This document shows, one piece after another, positions 25,109 to 25,278 of a stretch of 25,278 nt of DNA. Source of the stretch: Candidatus Cloacimonadota bacterium (lineage in GTDB: Bacteria; Cloacimonadota; Cloacimonadia; Cloacimonadales; TCS61); assembly GCA_030592835.1 (NCBI GenBank), contig JAUVIJ010000003.1, positions 1-25,278 of the forward strand, given 5' to 3'. Each line of letters starts with the position of its first letter. Position 1 is the first letter of the stretch. A program made the position numbers and the translations under genes. Below the pieces are notes generated by a model, which was given only the letters and a program-made list of their open reading frames with translations, made no database searches and was not told the DNA's origin.

Positions 25109-25278
25109 ATGGGTGATTCCCACATATTGAAAAGGATAATAGCCACCGATTGTGGTAGTACAACAACTAAAGCAATCCTGATCGAATACATCGACGGAGA
25201 ATATCGCCAAACCGTTCGAGGTGAAGCACCAACTACTGTTGAACAACCTCTGAACGATGTGACTAAGGGAGTTGAAAA
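25109..25278 (+). CDS. MutL-family (GlmL) protein, 5' end only
   Basis: Cut by the window edge after 56 codons. Seen: an actin/ASKHA-type nucleotide-binding opening RIIATDCGSTTTKAILIEYI and the family hallmark RGEAPTTVEQPLNDVTKGV. Family knowledge: GlmL/MutL proteins accompany adenosylcobalamin-dependent mutases such as glutamate mutase (glmS/glmE) or related aminomutases, and are thought to act as chaperone or reactivation factors. This is unrelated to the mismatch-repair protein of the same name. A strong GGAGG lies five bases before the ATG. It probably shares the promoter at 24669 with the preceding small gene. Confidence 0.9.
   Translation, partial: MGDSHILKRIIATDCGSTTTKAILIEYIDGEYRQTVRGEAPTTVEQPLNDVTKGVE

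Noticed and set aside
1..25278. CRISPR arrays, tRNA or rRNA genes, insertion sequences, phage genes, toxin-antitoxin pairs.
   Set aside because: No spaced repeats, cloverleaf-like segments, transposase or integrase motifs, or toxin-antitoxin gene pairs were seen on reading both strands.

Overview
The window is AT-rich and densely coded. It reads as a chromosomal segment from a Gram-negative-type, probably anaerobic fermentative bacterium in or near Cloacimonadota; other FCB-group lineages such as Marinimicrobia or Ignavibacteria are possible. This placement is inferred from several things: two large secreted proteins that end in FlgD-Ig-like sorting domains (NPF(N/S)P ... G(I/V)Y), a gingipain-type (C25) scaffold, a lamin-tail-domain surface protein, outer-membrane-type lipoprotein and SLBB export genes, and a MutL-family protein (companion of B12-dependent mutases) at the right edge. 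No 16S or ribosomal marker is present, so the taxonomy is not proven. I see no tRNA, rRNA, CRISPR array, IS element or prophage.

Left part (93-5924, minus strand): a C25/gingipain-like secreted protein whose catalytic core appears to be missing, then a lamin-tail surface protein, then comM/yifB 13 bases after it. A near-perfect sigma-54 promoter sits about 30 bases upstream of the gingipain-like gene's inferred transcript start.

Centre-left (6204-11967, minus strand): a tight six-gene operon. It starts with a UvrC-like protein that keeps the four-cysteine cluster and UVR motif but has lost GIY-YIG catalytic residues and the RNase H half. It continues with a stand-alone receiver, a membrane-tethered HExxH peptidase, MazG, a histidine kinase and the fused NAD(P)HX epimerase/dehydratase. 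Most junctions are overlapping or stop-start adjacent. The content mixes sanitation of DNA, nucleotides and NAD(P)H with a split two-component system, and it diverges from mfd (12117-15554, plus strand), which encodes the transcription-repair coupling factor. This is the most interesting arrangement in the window.

Right part (plus strand): a possible 28-codon leader ORF, an SLBB polysaccharide-export-type protein, a nucleotide-sugar epimerase/dehydratase and a PLP sugar aminotransferase (surface glycan synthesis). These are followed by etfB without etfA, lgt overlapping a LolB-like lipoprotein gene, purB, a shortened phosphatidylserine-decarboxylase-like gene, pssA and comF. After a good sigma-70-type promoter come a small conserved-looking protein and the start of a MutL-family gene cut by the window edge. 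ComM and ComF, at opposite ends, suggest the organism has at least part of the natural-transformation machinery.
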